NCBI GenBank assembly: GCA_903918755.1
Contig: CAIXFN010000049.1
Location: 62,001-126,000, forward strand
Source of the DNA: an uncultured Pedosphaera sp.
GTDB taxonomy: Bacteria; Verrucomicrobiota; Verrucomicrobiia; Limisphaerales; Pedosphaeraceae
Length of the DNA stretch: 64,000 nucleotides
Direction: 5' to 3'
Shown in pieces: positions 51,879 through 61,714 of this stretch. The notes beneath the pieces were generated by a model. It did not search any database. It was not told the DNA's origin and worked only from the letters and a program-made list of their open reading frames with translations. The number at the start of each line of letters is the position of its first letter. Position 1 is the stretch's first letter. The translations under genes were made by a program, and so were the position numbers.

Positions 51879-54596
51879 TCATTTGCCGCCGGAATTTTGC
51901 ATTTCCTTCACCCGGTCGGTGATCAACTTGAATTCGTCCGTATTGGTCGGGGCGGACTTCAAATAAGCTTGCCATTGCTTGATCGCTTCTGGATGGTTTT
52001 TGTTCCGGTAGGCGATTTCACCCAGGCCATAAAAGGCGCGAAACCGGTTTTCATAGCTTTCCACCGCCGCCACGGCCTCATAATCAGCCTGGGCCGCGGG
52101 GAGATTGCCAATCCCCAGGTACGAAATAGCCCGGTTCAGGTGGATATTGACGTCGTTCGTTTGGACCGCGAGGAGTTCGGTGAGGGAGGGGATGGCGCGG
52201 TCGAATTGTTTCAATTGGATCATGGCGTTGGCCTGGAGATACAGGGCGCTGGGATCATGGGGGGCAATCGCCAGGACCTCGCTGGCGACCGCCAGTTCAT
52301 TCGAGGGCTGTTGGAAGAGGTCGTACAATTGCGCCAGCCACAGCCGCGGCGAAGTCTGCTCGGGCGCCAGGATTCGCGCCCGATCCAGTTCGGTGATCGC
52401 CTGGCGGACCAGCCAGCGGTAGCGTTCCTTGTTGTTGCCGAATTGAATATAAACCATGCCGAGGTGAAAGCAGAAATTGGGCTCATCGAACGGTCCGTCC
52501 AGACCCAGAATTTCATCCCAGGTTCGTTTGGTTCCGAAATCCTCCTGGAGTTGGCGAATGGACTTGTTTTCGGCCCGCCCGCCCGCCTGCAATCGCGAGT
52601 TGAACGCCAGATTGATTTTGGCGGCCACGTTTTCGGGGTTCACCGACAGGGCCAGTTCAAATGCGTGGGCTGCTGCGGGAAGTTTTTCCCGAACTTGCAG
52701 TTGGGCGCCCCAGTAATCCAAGGCCCGGGAATAATTAAGCCCGACCTCCTGCGCCTCGGGGTTGGAGTTTTCGCTGGCGTGGATGGACTTAAAGAATCGG
52801 TCCAGGAAATTTCGCTCCGCCGTCTTCTTTTTTGGGGGAGTGAGCTTGCGGGACAACGGGGTCAGGACATCCGTTTCCTCGGATTTCCAGAAGCGCTCAT
52901 TGACGGCAATTTCGGCCTCGCTCAAAGGCGGACGCTGCAGCACACCCACCTCGTACGAAGTGAGGGGATAAAAGAGCCCCCGCGGGTGCTGGTAAAGGGC
53001 TTCCATGAAATAGCCGAATGTGGGATGGAGGTAATCCACTTCCCGTTCGCGCGTCATGTTCCGAAACAGGTTGATCTGGGTTTCCGGATTGACCACTTGC
53101 GCCAGGGGTGTGCCGGCAAGGTAGGAGCTGAGTTTGAAGGCCGGCCTTTGGTGATCCACAAACGTGAAATACGCGGGGTATTCGCGGAGGAGGCTGGTGT
53201 CCAGCAGTAGATAATCCGCCGCCTTGCCCGTGCGCTCCAGCCAGGCCTGCAGGAAAAAGAGCCGGGAGGGGTCATCACTCAGTACCACCGACCCGGCGGG
53301 CGGGAGCGACTTGTCGAGGGATTCGCCATAGTGCTGCCAATCCCGGTTCCCGGCATGGCTCAGCAAGGGAAAATTCTTCACCACCAGCAGCAGTGGGGCC
53401 ACCAGGAAAAGGAGCCAGACACCGGCCACGACGGCGGACTTGGCCAATTGGAGCACGAACGGGGGTTCGTGGCGGCGTTTCATCGGTTTGGTTCCGAAGA
53501 CCAGCAGGAAATAACCGGCGAAATAACCGATTCCCAGGGCGCCAAGATAGTAGAGGGGGAGGGAGCGCAATCCGGGCACCAATTCACGCGGGCTGAACTT
53601 TGGGTCAAAGGCCGTCCAGAGACAGAGCAGCAACATGAAGCCATGCACCACATGCACCATGCTTTGCGCCAGGAAGGCGCCCAATTTGCTGGTGTCGCCC
53701 GAAAACGGCGACCAGCGGACCGAGAGCACGGCCACCGGCAAAAGCGAAGTCAGGCACAAGCCGGCCAGCACCCCCCGGGGCAATGCGGTGAGGTTGGCTT
53801 TGTAGAGTCCAAAGAGATAAACCACGGATGATTTGAAGGGCAATGGATTGTCGTGGTGGAAGCTGCTCAGCAAGGGGGGCAGCAAGAGGATGCTGAGACC
53901 GGCCAATCCCAGGAGGATCATGCGGAGCAGAAATCGCCAATTGAAGAAGGTGACGCCTTTGATCCAAATCACCGCCGTCAAGACCGCGGGAAACAACAGG
54001 GCAAAGAGCCAGTCGTCGGCAATGGCCACGCCATAGCCAAAGGCAAAAATGCTCATCCAGGATTCGCGACCATCAATCCGAAATTCGAGCAGACAGCGAA
54101 CCAGGTAGGCGAACACCAAAACGTCCACGACGGGGCCGGATCCGCTGGTGGACTGGCGCCAAAAAAAGTAGGACAACCCGCAAACCAGAACCGCAAACGC
54201 GGGCGGCAACCAGGCCTGAGGGATGGTCAGAACGCCGGACAAGCCCGGCTGGCGGTCCCGTTCCTCCTGGGTGCGATCATGGGGCAGCAAAGCCACCGAG
54301 CGGGCGAGGAGTCCCAGGGTCAGCGCCCCGCAAACCGCGCAAAAGAAATTCAGTCCCAGGGGGATCCAGCGGCTGGGCAGCCAGCCGAGTGGAGCGGTGA
54401 CGAAGCTGGTTAACGGGATAAAGATGTTCGGGCGCCAGTTCCAGCCCGCGAGATTGGAAACCGCGTACCGGTTATCCCCCGTGAGCCAGGGTTGCAGGGT
54501 GGCCAGGTAAACTCCCAGCATCACGAGCGTCAGGAGCCAGGGCAGCCAGAAACCCGGGAAGCGTGCCGACGGATTTGCTTCGTTCGTTTTTGTCAT
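51879..54596 (-). CDS. DUF2723-like membrane protein with C-terminal TPR repeats
   Basis: 905 residues. The first half (to about residue 430) has roughly ten membrane helices in the layout of DUF2723 or lipid-linked-sugar transferases, with GDNRYAVSNLAGWNWRP in the first periplasmic loop and SYFFWRQSTSGSGPVVDVLV. A soluble part follows (VVLSDDPSRLFFLQAWLERT). TPR-like helices from about residue 620 include AAHAFELALSVNPENVAAKI, SALYLQANAMIQLKQFDRAI and NIHLNRAISYLGIGNLPAAQ. Such proteins probably use polyprenyl-linked sugars to glycosylate exported proteins or lipids. It is the first gene of a three-gene unit with two glycan-assembly enzymes. Confidence 0.8.
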   Translation of the reverse strand: MTKTNEANPSARFPGFWLPWLLTLVMLGVYLATLQPWLTGDNRYAVSNLAGWNWRPNIFIPLTSFVTAPLGWLPSRWIPLGLNFFCAVCGALTLGLLARSVALLPHDRTQEERDRQPGLSGVLTIPQAWLPPAFAVLVCGLSYFFWRQSTSGSGPVVDVLVFAYLVRCLLEFRIDGRESWMSIFAFGYGVAIADDWLFALLFPAVLTAVIWIKGVTFFNWRFLLRMILLGLAGLSILLLPPLLSSFHHDNPLPFKSSVVYLFGLYKANLTALPRGVLAGLCLTSLLPVAVLSVRWSPFSGDTSKLGAFLAQSMVHVVHGFMLLLCLWTAFDPKFSPRELVPGLRSLPLYYLGALGIGYFAGYFLLVFGTKPMKRRHEPPFVLQLAKSAVVAGVWLLFLVAPLLLVVKNFPLLSHAGNRDWQHYGESLDKSLPPAGSVVLSDDPSRLFFLQAWLERTGKAADYLLLDTSLLREYPAYFTFVDHQRPAFKLSSYLAGTPLAQVVNPETQINLFRNMTREREVDYLHPTFGYFMEALYQHPRGLFYPLTSYEVGVLQRPPLSEAEIAVNERFWKSEETDVLTPLSRKLTPPKKKTAERNFLDRFFKSIHASENSNPEAQEVGLNYSRALDYWGAQLQVREKLPAAAHAFELALSVNPENVAAKINLAFNSRLQAGGRAENKSIRQLQEDFGTKRTWDEILGLDGPFDEPNFCFHLGMVYIQFGNNKERYRWLVRQAITELDRARILAPEQTSPRLWLAQLYDLFQQPSNELAVASEVLAIAPHDPSALYLQANAMIQLKQFDRAIPSLTELLAVQTNDVNIHLNRAISYLGIGNLPAAQADYEAVAAVESYENRFRAFYGLGEIAYRNKNHPEAIKQWQAYLKSAPTNTDEFKLITDRVKEMQNSGGK

Positions 54597-54663
54597 CAGG
54601 AGCTTACAGTTGAATTAATGTGGTCCGGGTTGGCAAGCAGGTAAATCGGGCATCCGCGCGGCC

Positions 54664-55908
54664 TCACGGAGTGGCGGAGCCCGGCCGCAGGCGGAGGTCG
54701 GCCACGCACTCGACGTGTTGGGTCTGGGGAAAACTATCCAAAGGAATGACTTGCACGAGTTCAAAGACACCGTCGGCGCAAAGAATGTTCAAATCGCGCG
54801 CCATGGTGGCGGGATGGCAGGACACGTAGATGAGCTGGCGGGGGCGCGTGGCGCGCAGCAATTGGAGGCTTTCGGGGGGACATCCGGTGCGGGGCGGATC
54901 CACCAGCACGCAGGTGGCCTCCGCGGAAAAGCGCCCCAGGAGTTCCGGCAGCAAGTCTTCCGCGCGACCGGTGACAAATTCTCCATTCGTGATGCCCCGC
55001 GTCTGGGCATTACGCCGGGCGGCCTTGATGGCCAGTTGGTCCAATTCCACGCCCACGAAACGTTCGACCAAACCGGCCAGCTCGAGGCCAAAGAAGCCGA
55101 CGCCGCAATACACGTCCACCAGAAAGCGGGCGCCGCCGGCGCGCAGGAAATCTCCCGCGGCTCCCACCAATTGGGGGAGGACAAAGAAATTATTTTGAAA
55201 GAACGAATCCCGCGGCACTTCCCAACCCTCCGGGTTCAGGCGCAAAACCACCTTGATGCCGCCCTTGGGTGGCGGGTGGGCCCGGGTATGCCGGATCTGT
55301 TCATTCAGCGCCGGTTCGGCGATCTTACATTCCTCAATGTCCACCACGAGGCGGTTATCCGCGCGAATGAAGCCGATGTTCAGCCCTTTTTTGAACTTGT
55401 CCCACTGGCTTCGGATCATGATTCGATTCCGATAGCCATAGGGCTGGGGGCAGGGGATCACCGGAGCGATGTTCGGATTGGCAAAACCGCCGATTCTTTG
55501 GAAATGATCGGTGATCTGCTTGTGCTTGATCTGCAGTTGGGTCGGGTACGCAATGTGTTGATACTGACAGCCGCCGCAATCACCAAAGTAACGGCACTGG
55601 GGCGAAACCCGCTCGGGGGCTGGTTGGATGACCCGGATCAGCCGCGCCCGGGCAAAGCGTTTTTTTAGTTCGGTGATCTCAATTTCCACCACTTCGCCGA
55701 CGAGCACAAATGGAACGAAGATCGCCAGTTCGTCCAACCGTGCCACCCCTTCGCCCCCGAAAGCGATGTCGTGGATGGTGACGGTGCAACGAGTTCCCGG
55801 TAACGGGGGGGGGACGGTTTGCGGAGCGTTATCCATGCAGTTGCCGGGTGGGGTTGGTGCGGGCACCCGATCGTCGCTGGGCGGTAAATCCCGGCCGGGA
55901 GCTATCAT
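54664..55908 (-). CDS. 23S rRNA (uracil-5-)-methyltransferase RlmD-like (TRAM/RumA family)
   Basis: 414 residues. A TRAM domain at about 37-100 (VTIHDIAFGGEGVARLDELA) is followed by iron-sulfur cysteines (CRYFGDCGGCQYQ and a later Cys in EECKIAE). The SAM-binding part has FLVDVYCGVGFFGLELAG, GVELDQLAIKAARRNAQ, VLVDPPRTGCPPES and the catalytic IYVSCHPATMARDL. It methylates C5 of a uridine in 23S rRNA, or possibly tRNA, since RlmD and TrmA relatives are hard to separate by eye. The ATG at 55908 overlaps the upstream stop (ATGA). A second ATG at 55836, just before the TRAM domain, is also plausible. Confidence 0.88.
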   Translation of the reverse strand: MIAPGRDLPPSDDRVPAPTPPGNCMDNAPQTVPPPLPGTRCTVTIHDIAFGGEGVARLDELAIFVPFVLVGEVVEIEITELKKRFARARLIRVIQPAPERVSPQCRYFGDCGGCQYQHIAYPTQLQIKHKQITDHFQRIGGFANPNIAPVIPCPQPYGYRNRIMIRSQWDKFKKGLNIGFIRADNRLVVDIEECKIAEPALNEQIRHTRAHPPPKGGIKVVLRLNPEGWEVPRDSFFQNNFFVLPQLVGAAGDFLRAGGARFLVDVYCGVGFFGLELAGLVERFVGVELDQLAIKAARRNAQTRGITNGEFVTGRAEDLLPELLGRFSAEATCVLVDPPRTGCPPESLQLLRATRPRQLIYVSCHPATMARDLNILCADGVFELVQVIPLDSFPQTQHVECVADLRLRPGSATP

Positions 55909-56945
55909 TTTCCGTGCGGCACTTCCTCGTAATGCCGGCGCAAAACGTCGTCGCCAAAATCATTGGCGAAATCCCGCCACACACTGTGGACATGATTCCC
56001 GTTGTTTTGCGTGTTATCAAATTCCAGCAGGAAACCGGGGCCCTGCACTCGGTAATAATTAAGGTCTCCCGGAGCGGTGCCGCCCGCCCAGGCGAAATAG
56101 ACTTTGTCCCAGCCCGCGTGCTGGATTTTTGCCAGATCCTGCTCCGCGATTTCCGCGCGATGCCGGTAGGCGTATTCCTTCACCAGGGTGACCAACAGTT
56201 CATGTTGCGCTGGAGTCAGGGCGGAGTTGGCCAGGCCCAGCGGTTCCAGCGCCTTCGCATTGCGGGCGTTGAAGGTGATGATATCCTTGGGGGCCTCATT
56301 GGTAATGATCGCGATTTTCTTTTGCTCGTCGGTCAGGGAGTTCACGAGATGCCGGCCGAGATTCTGTTCCGCCGCCAGGACGCTCAGTCCCTGGCGGGGA
56401 CCGGAGCGGATTTCGGCCGGATTGGTGCCGAAGAACGCGGGGTTGGCGGCGAGGACGTGATCGCCCTGGACGACAAAATTCAAGGAGACGTGATGACCTT
56501 CCACGCGCCAACCCCACGGGGCGGAGCCGGTGGGCTCACCAAAGACCGTGAAGAAATACAACTCGGGATCCCGTTGGAATTGCCCTTTGCCCGCCTCAAT
56601 TTCCGCGAGCACCTGCTCCAGACTCATGATGGTGGTCGCCTTGGCATAACCGCGCTGGCTCATCCCGCTGGCGAGCAACGCATGGGCGAGTTTCTGTTGC
56701 GCCGGGGTCATTTCCTTGAACGGCAATCCCTTGCGCGGTTTCGGAATGAAATGCCAGTCGAAGCGCTGGGCATCCTCAAACACATAGGTGGCTTTGGCCT
56801 TTTGCTCGGCACTCAGGGCTTTTAGAAAATTGCCGGCGGCATCGGACATCTCTCCGCCCGGACCGGCGGCGCGGAGGTTGGTGGCCAGCAGCGCGGCCAG
56901 CAAGAGGATGGCGCCAGAACTTTTCCAGCGTGTTGGATAATGCAT
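55905..56945 (-). CDS. DUF3500-domain secreted protein
   Basis: 346 residues from the ATG at 56945, where a signal peptide begins (SSGAILLLAALLATNLRA). The mature protein matches the DUF3500 pattern: FEDAQRFDWHFIPKPRKGLP, LAHALLASGMSQRGYAKATT, FFTVFGEPTGSAPWGWRVEG, GHHVSLNFVVQGDHV, FAWAGGTAPGDLNYYRVQGP, EFDNTQNNGNHVHSVWRDFA. The conserved His, Asn and Asp residues suggest a metal-dependent site, but the family function is unknown. It is translationally coupled to the downstream RlmD-like gene, an odd pairing. Confidence 0.9.
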   Translation of the reverse strand: MHYPTRWKSSGAILLLAALLATNLRAAGPGGEMSDAAGNFLKALSAEQKAKATYVFEDAQRFDWHFIPKPRKGLPFKEMTPAQQKLAHALLASGMSQRGYAKATTIMSLEQVLAEIEAGKGQFQRDPELYFFTVFGEPTGSAPWGWRVEGHHVSLNFVVQGDHVLAANPAFFGTNPAEIRSGPRQGLSVLAAEQNLGRHLVNSLTDEQKKIAIITNEAPKDIITFNARNAKALEPLGLANSALTPAQHELLVTLVKEYAYRHRAEIAEQDLAKIQHAGWDKVYFAWAGGTAPGDLNYYRVQGPGFLLEFDNTQNNGNHVHSVWRDFANDFGDDVLRRHYEEVPHGK

Positions 56946-57070
56946 GAGTGCAACGACAACCAAAACGGCCCTTGATTGCAACAAGAAAATCCCCGTCCAT
57001 CTGGGGCGTAAGGGGCCACCGGACTTTGCCGCAAATTCGCGGCGCCAACCGTCTCCCGGCCGGGGCGCGT

Positions 57071-60000
57071 CTACCGCCGCGGCGCCAGCACTTCCTGGAG
57101 GGCCTGCCCGGTGTGGCTGGAAGCGCAGGCGGCGATTTGTTCCGGCGTGCCTTGCGCCACGATTTCCCCGCCCCGATCCCCCGCATCAGGCCCCAGATCA
57201 ATCACCCAATCTGCGGATTTGATGACGTCCAGATTGTGTTCGATGATCAGGACGGAGTGTCCGGCGGTCACGAGGCGTTGGAAAACCTGCAGCAGCACCC
57301 GGACATCCTCGAAATGGAGTCCGGTGGTGGGTTCGTCGAAAACAAACAGAGTGGGTTTGACCTGCTCCCGGCTGGCATGCGCGAACTCGGCCAGATGGCG
57401 GACGAGTTTCAGTCGCTGACTTTCCCCGCCCGAAAGCGTGTTGATCGGCTGGCCCAGTTGCAAATAGCCCAGGCCCACGTCGCTCAAAAGTTGGAGACTG
57501 GCCACCGCCCGGCGGGCCGGGCGGGAATCTGGAAACTCTGAAAAATAAGCGATGGCTTCCTCCACGGTGGCTTCCAGCAAATCCGCAATGCTCAATCCGG
57601 CGGGCAAATTGGCGGAGGGGATTTTGATTTCCAGGATGTGCGCGCGGTAGCGCCGCCCATCGCATTCCGGACAGCGGATGAACACATCGCTCAGAAATTG
57701 CATTTCGATTTTTTCGAAGCCGGCTCCCCGGCAGCGCTCGCACTGGCCCTGGCTGGAATTGAAACTAAACGCGCTGCTGTTCAGCCCGCGTTGGCGGGCG
57801 ATTTCCGTCTGGGCGAAGAACTCCCGCAAGTCTTCGAAGGCGCCGATATAAACCGCCGGATTCGAGCGCGGGGTCCGGCCCAACAGGGATTGATCCACGA
57901 GCACGACACCGCCGAGGGATTCCCAGCCGGCCAGCGCGGCGGGAGTCACCGCGGTCTCTGCCGAGGCGGGGGATTCGGTATCGTCCTCGGCGGAGTCCCC
58001 TTCCTCCGCCGGGGTTGCGGCGGTCGGTTCCGCCAGGCGAGCCTGGAGCAGTGGCAACAAAATCTGGCGGGCCAGCGTGGTCTTGCCCGAACCGCTCACT
58101 CCCGTAAGGCAAACCAGCCGGGCGAGAGGGATTTCCACGGTCAGATCGCGGAGATTATGCAGCGTGGCATGGTTGATCACCAGGCTGGAACCCGCGGCCG
58201 CGGGTGACGATGTTGGGGATCGCTTTGCGGTGGATCGGGCGGTGGCCTTCAACCAGGGCGTGGGCCTTCGCTCGGGCAGCGGAATGGAGCGGGTGCCGGC
58301 CAGATACTGTCCGGTTAGGGAAGTGGCGGAACGGAGAATCTCCCGGTAAGGGCCCTGAAACACCACCTGGCCGCCGGCGGCGCCGTGGCCCGGGCCGATG
58401 TCAATGATCTGGTCGGCCGCGCGCATCATGCTGGCTTCATGTTCCACCACCACCACCGTGTTGCCCGCGTCGCGGAGTTGTTCCAGGATTTTGACCAGCC
58501 GGCCCGTGTCGCGGGGATGCAGTCCCACACTGGGTTCATCGAGGACGAACAGGGTGTTGACGAGGCGGGTGCCGAGACAGGTGGTGAGATTGACGCGTTC
58601 GGTTTCGCCGCCGGAAAGCGACCGGGTGGGGCGGTCCAGTGTCAGATAGCCGAGCCCGACTTCGTTCAAGAAGCCCAACCGGCCCCGGGCTTCTCCCGCC
58701 GCCAGTGCGAGCGGATCGTGTGCGGCCGTGGGACGGCGGGTGATAATTTGATCGACGAGCGCAAAGGCATCCCGCAGTGGCAACTGGTAGAAATCGCTCA
58801 GGGATAAGGTGCGCGCCGGTGTCTTGGCGTCCAGAGCATAGTCAATTTTGTAAAGGAGCGCCTCCGGTTGCAGTCGGTGGCCTTGGCAGGCTGGGCAGAG
58901 CTGATAGGACCGGTAACGGGACAGCAGGACCCGCACGTGCATCTTGTAGGCCTTGGATTCCAACCAGCGAAAATACCCTTTTACGCCATACCAGGCCTTT
59001 GGCCACTCGTGCGCCGGGTCCGAGCCATAGCCGGGGTCGCCATTGACGACCCAATCCTGCCATTCCCGGGCCAACTCGCGGAAGGGGACGTCCGTCGGGA
59101 CTTTGCGGATGCGGCAGAATTTCAGCAAGTCCGTCTGGCTTTCCAGACCGTGACCCGTGAGCCAGGGTTTGATTGCGCCTTCCGCCAGGGTCTTCGAATG
59201 ATCGGGAATCGCCAACCGGTAATCAATGGTGATGATCCGCCCGAAACCCTTGCAGGCCGGACAGGCCCCGACCGGATGATTGAAGCTGAACAGCGCCGGG
59301 GAGGGCTCGCGGTATTCGATGTCGCAAGTGGCGCAATGCCAGCGGTTGGAAAAGCGCCGGGCGGGAACCGGTGCGGATGCTTCGGGCGCGACCGGATGCA
59401 GCGTCAGCTTCCCTTTGCCGAAATGATAGGCCTGTTCGCAGGCTTCGACAAAGCGGGCGCGATTCGCCGGCGTCGTTTTGAGCCGATCCTGAATGATTAT
59501 CAGACTGGTGGGTTTGAGTGCCTCCAAGGGGGCAGTCGCGTCTTCCAACCGGGTGGCGACACCGTCCAACAGCAGTCGTTGGTAACCCTGTTTGGCGATC
59601 AGCGCGAGAGATTCTTCCAGCGTCAATTTGTCGGAGATGGGAACGGTGAAAGTGATCAACCATTCGGCGGCCTTACCGCCGTGCTCCAAGCCCTCCCAGA
59701 TGGCCTGCGGCGAGTCCTGGCGCACCGCTTGGCCGCATTGACGGCAGCGGAGTTGGGCGATTTGCGGCCACAGCAGCTTCATGTAATCGCAAATCTCCGT
59801 CATGGTGCCGACGGTCGAACGGGTGCTCTTGACGGCATTGCGCTGCTCGATGGCGATCGCCGGCGGGATGCCTTCGATGGCGTCCACGCGCGGCTTGTCC
59901 ATGCGATCAAAGAACTGGCGGGCGTAGGGCGAGAAGGTCTCGATGTACCGGCGTTGGCCCTCCGCGAAGAGCGTGTCAAAGGCGAGCGAACTCTTGCCCG

Positions 60001-60121
60001 ACCCGCTCAGACCCGTGATGACGAGCAACCGGTTTTGCGGCAGGTCCAGATCAAAATTTTTGAGATTATTATGCCGGACGCCGCGCAGGCGGATCATCGG
60101 CACAGCGGAGGTTTTTGCCAT
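57071..60121 (-). CDS. uvrA: Excinuclease ABC subunit A (UvrA family)
   Basis: 1,016 residues from the ATG at 60121. There are two ABC ATPase units. Walker A motifs are GLSGSGKSS (37-45) and GVSGSGKTT, and signatures are LSGGETERVNL and LSGGESQRLKL. Zinc-binding cysteine pairs are HCATCD / ACPACKGFG, LCPACQGHR, and QCERCRGAGF / RCPECDGRRY. The UvrB-binding region is present after CRQCGQAVRQ. It recognises DNA damage and loads UvrB. It is longer than the usual 940 residues because of an acidic insert after the second Walker A (EEGDSAEDDTESPASAETAV) and a distinctive segment YKMHVRVLLSRYRSYQLC. It could be a UvrA paralogue rather than the only copy; no uvrB or uvrC is near. Confidence 0.93.
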   Translation of the reverse strand: MAKTSAVPMIRLRGVRHNNLKNFDLDLPQNRLLVITGLSGSGKSSLAFDTLFAEGQRRYIETFSPYARQFFDRMDKPRVDAIEGIPPAIAIEQRNAVKSTRSTVGTMTEICDYMKLLWPQIAQLRCRQCGQAVRQDSPQAIWEGLEHGGKAAEWLITFTVPISDKLTLEESLALIAKQGYQRLLLDGVATRLEDATAPLEALKPTSLIIIQDRLKTTPANRARFVEACEQAYHFGKGKLTLHPVAPEASAPVPARRFSNRWHCATCDIEYREPSPALFSFNHPVGACPACKGFGRIITIDYRLAIPDHSKTLAEGAIKPWLTGHGLESQTDLLKFCRIRKVPTDVPFRELAREWQDWVVNGDPGYGSDPAHEWPKAWYGVKGYFRWLESKAYKMHVRVLLSRYRSYQLCPACQGHRLQPEALLYKIDYALDAKTPARTLSLSDFYQLPLRDAFALVDQIITRRPTAAHDPLALAAGEARGRLGFLNEVGLGYLTLDRPTRSLSGGETERVNLTTCLGTRLVNTLFVLDEPSVGLHPRDTGRLVKILEQLRDAGNTVVVVEHEASMMRAADQIIDIGPGHGAAGGQVVFQGPYREILRSATSLTGQYLAGTRSIPLPERRPTPWLKATARSTAKRSPTSSPAAAGSSLVINHATLHNLRDLTVEIPLARLVCLTGVSGSGKTTLARQILLPLLQARLAEPTAATPAEEGDSAEDDTESPASAETAVTPAALAGWESLGGVVLVDQSLLGRTPRSNPAVYIGAFEDLREFFAQTEIARQRGLNSSAFSFNSSQGQCERCRGAGFEKIEMQFLSDVFIRCPECDGRRYRAHILEIKIPSANLPAGLSIADLLEATVEEAIAYFSEFPDSRPARRAVASLQLLSDVGLGYLQLGQPINTLSGGESQRLKLVRHLAEFAHASREQVKPTLFVFDEPTTGLHFEDVRVLLQVFQRLVTAGHSVLIIEHNLDVIKSADWVIDLGPDAGDRGGEIVAQGTPEQIAACASSHTGQALQEVLAPRR

Positions 60122-60175
60122 GCGTGCGCAATGTAGAGGGGACGTCCGGCAAGTCAAGCCGTGCCTCGGGCTTAA

Positions 60176-61498
60176 TTAATCAACCGGCTTCTGCAGAATG
60201 ACGATGCGGTTGGTGTTGGTGCCTTTGGCGTTGTTGTCCACGCCCCAACAATTGGCGGTCTTGGTAAATTCCTGGTCGTTGATGACCACGAGGAGGGGTG
60301 TCAGGCCGGCGGCCCGGCCGCAGGGCAGGATGGATTCCTCCAGTTTCACGGTGCCGCCCCGGATTTCGCCGACCTCAAAGGCCACGTGGCCGCCGGGGCG
60401 GAGCACCCGGTGCAGTTCGCGCAAGACGGCGGTCATTTCCGTTTCCCACGCGGCGAGCTTTTTGGGCGCCGTGAGCTGTACCGTTTTGGGATCAATGCCG
60501 AGAAACCAACAGCGCAACCAGTTGTCGCCCGCGTAGTCCACCACGTCTAAAAACGGCGGTGAGGTGACCACCAGGGAAACGGAGTCATCCGGAAATTCCG
60601 GCGTGGCCGCGGCGCGGTTGCTGACGAAGCGGGCGAACGGCGCCACCCCGGCCAGCGTGGCGCGCAAAGCGCCATCGCAGTCCTGCATCAAGATGCGCGA
60701 CTTCTTCAAAATGATCTTGATGATGTCGCGGGGTGACGGCGTCTGGTTGCGCTTCGCGTTGATCTTGCGCTGGGCGACCACGGAAGTCGCCTGGTTCGGG
60801 GGCAGGGTGTAAACGGAAAAGAACCCGTTGGAATGGCCGGTGAGTCGGTTCAGCGCGACCAGGGAAATCCATTCATCCACCGCATCCAGGGTGCCGGACC
60901 TCCGGCGGGCGAGCAGATACTTCTTCAGCGACGACAGCTTGGTGAGGGTTTCCTCATGGAAGAAGACCAGCAAATCTTCCGGCATTTCTCCGGGATCGGC
61001 GAAATTAATTTCGTCCAACCGGCGGGCGATCTGGTCCAGTCTGGGTGGTGACAGCCGCGGGCGGATCATCACCTGGCTCAACGGGTTGATATCGCACCCG
61101 TACGGCACGCGGCCCATTAGCGCCGCTTCGAGCGGAGTGGTGCCCCGGCCCATGAAAGGGTCGTAAACGACGTCGCCGGGCCGCGTCAGCCGGGTGATGA
61201 AGAAGCGGGGCAATTGGGGCTTGAAACAGGCGCGGTAGGAAATCTCATGCAGCGGATTGGCGGCGCGTTGCTTCGCCGTCCAAAACTCGTTGACGTAGGC
61301 GGTGGTTTGGGCCGGGCCGGCGGGCGTGCTGAAATGGATGAGAACCTGGCGCGTCGCGGTGCCAAAGTCCTGGAACTTGGCTAGATCAGCGGCCAGATCG
61401 ACTGGCGGAGGCGGCACTCGCCGGGGGCGCGGCGGGGCGAAGAACAGTGGTAGTTCGGTTACCGCTTGCTTGGTTTTCTTTGCGGGTCGTGGCGACAT
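60176..61498 (-). CDS. DNA methyltransferase, N4-cytosine/N6-adenine type (orphan)
   Basis: About 440 residues from the ATG at 61498. The SAM-binding motif is VVYDPFMGRGTTPLEAALMG with YGCDINPLSQVM. The catalytic motif is VVTSPPFLDVVDYAGDNW (TSPPF, a cytosine-N4 type variant of TSPPY), followed by LHRVLRPGGHVAFEVGEIRG. Motif order (SAM loop before catalytic loop) matches the gamma-like group. No restriction endonuclease lies beside it, so it is either an orphan modification enzyme or acts on its own in regulation. It is upstream of uvrA on the same strand, 54 nt away, and divergent from the HAD phosphatase gene. Confidence 0.85.
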   Translation of the reverse strand: MSPRPAKKTKQAVTELPLFFAPPRPRRVPPPPVDLAADLAKFQDFGTATRQVLIHFSTPAGPAQTTAYVNEFWTAKQRAANPLHEISYRACFKPQLPRFFITRLTRPGDVVYDPFMGRGTTPLEAALMGRVPYGCDINPLSQVMIRPRLSPPRLDQIARRLDEINFADPGEMPEDLLVFFHEETLTKLSSLKKYLLARRRSGTLDAVDEWISLVALNRLTGHSNGFFSVYTLPPNQATSVVAQRKINAKRNQTPSPRDIIKIILKKSRILMQDCDGALRATLAGVAPFARFVSNRAAATPEFPDDSVSLVVTSPPFLDVVDYAGDNWLRCWFLGIDPKTVQLTAPKKLAAWETEMTAVLRELHRVLRPGGHVAFEVGEIRGGTVKLEESILPCGRAAGLTPLLVVINDQEFTKTANCWGVDNNAKGTNTNRIVILQKPVD

Positions 61499-61714
61499 CT
61501 CGCAAAACCTCACCAAGAGCCGGCCGGAAATGCAAGCCCGGGGTTGGGTGGATGCAGAATCAGTTGGCGGCGCCGCGCCAAACGCCCGGCTTGCCAAGCG
61601 GGTCAACCCGTGTTAAGCATAGCTCCGGTTCTGCCATTACCCGGCAACCATTCCCCGGAGTCAGCGGATGGATTTTTGTCACGGCCGCCCCGGAGAGGCA
61701 ATCCCCACAAAGTC

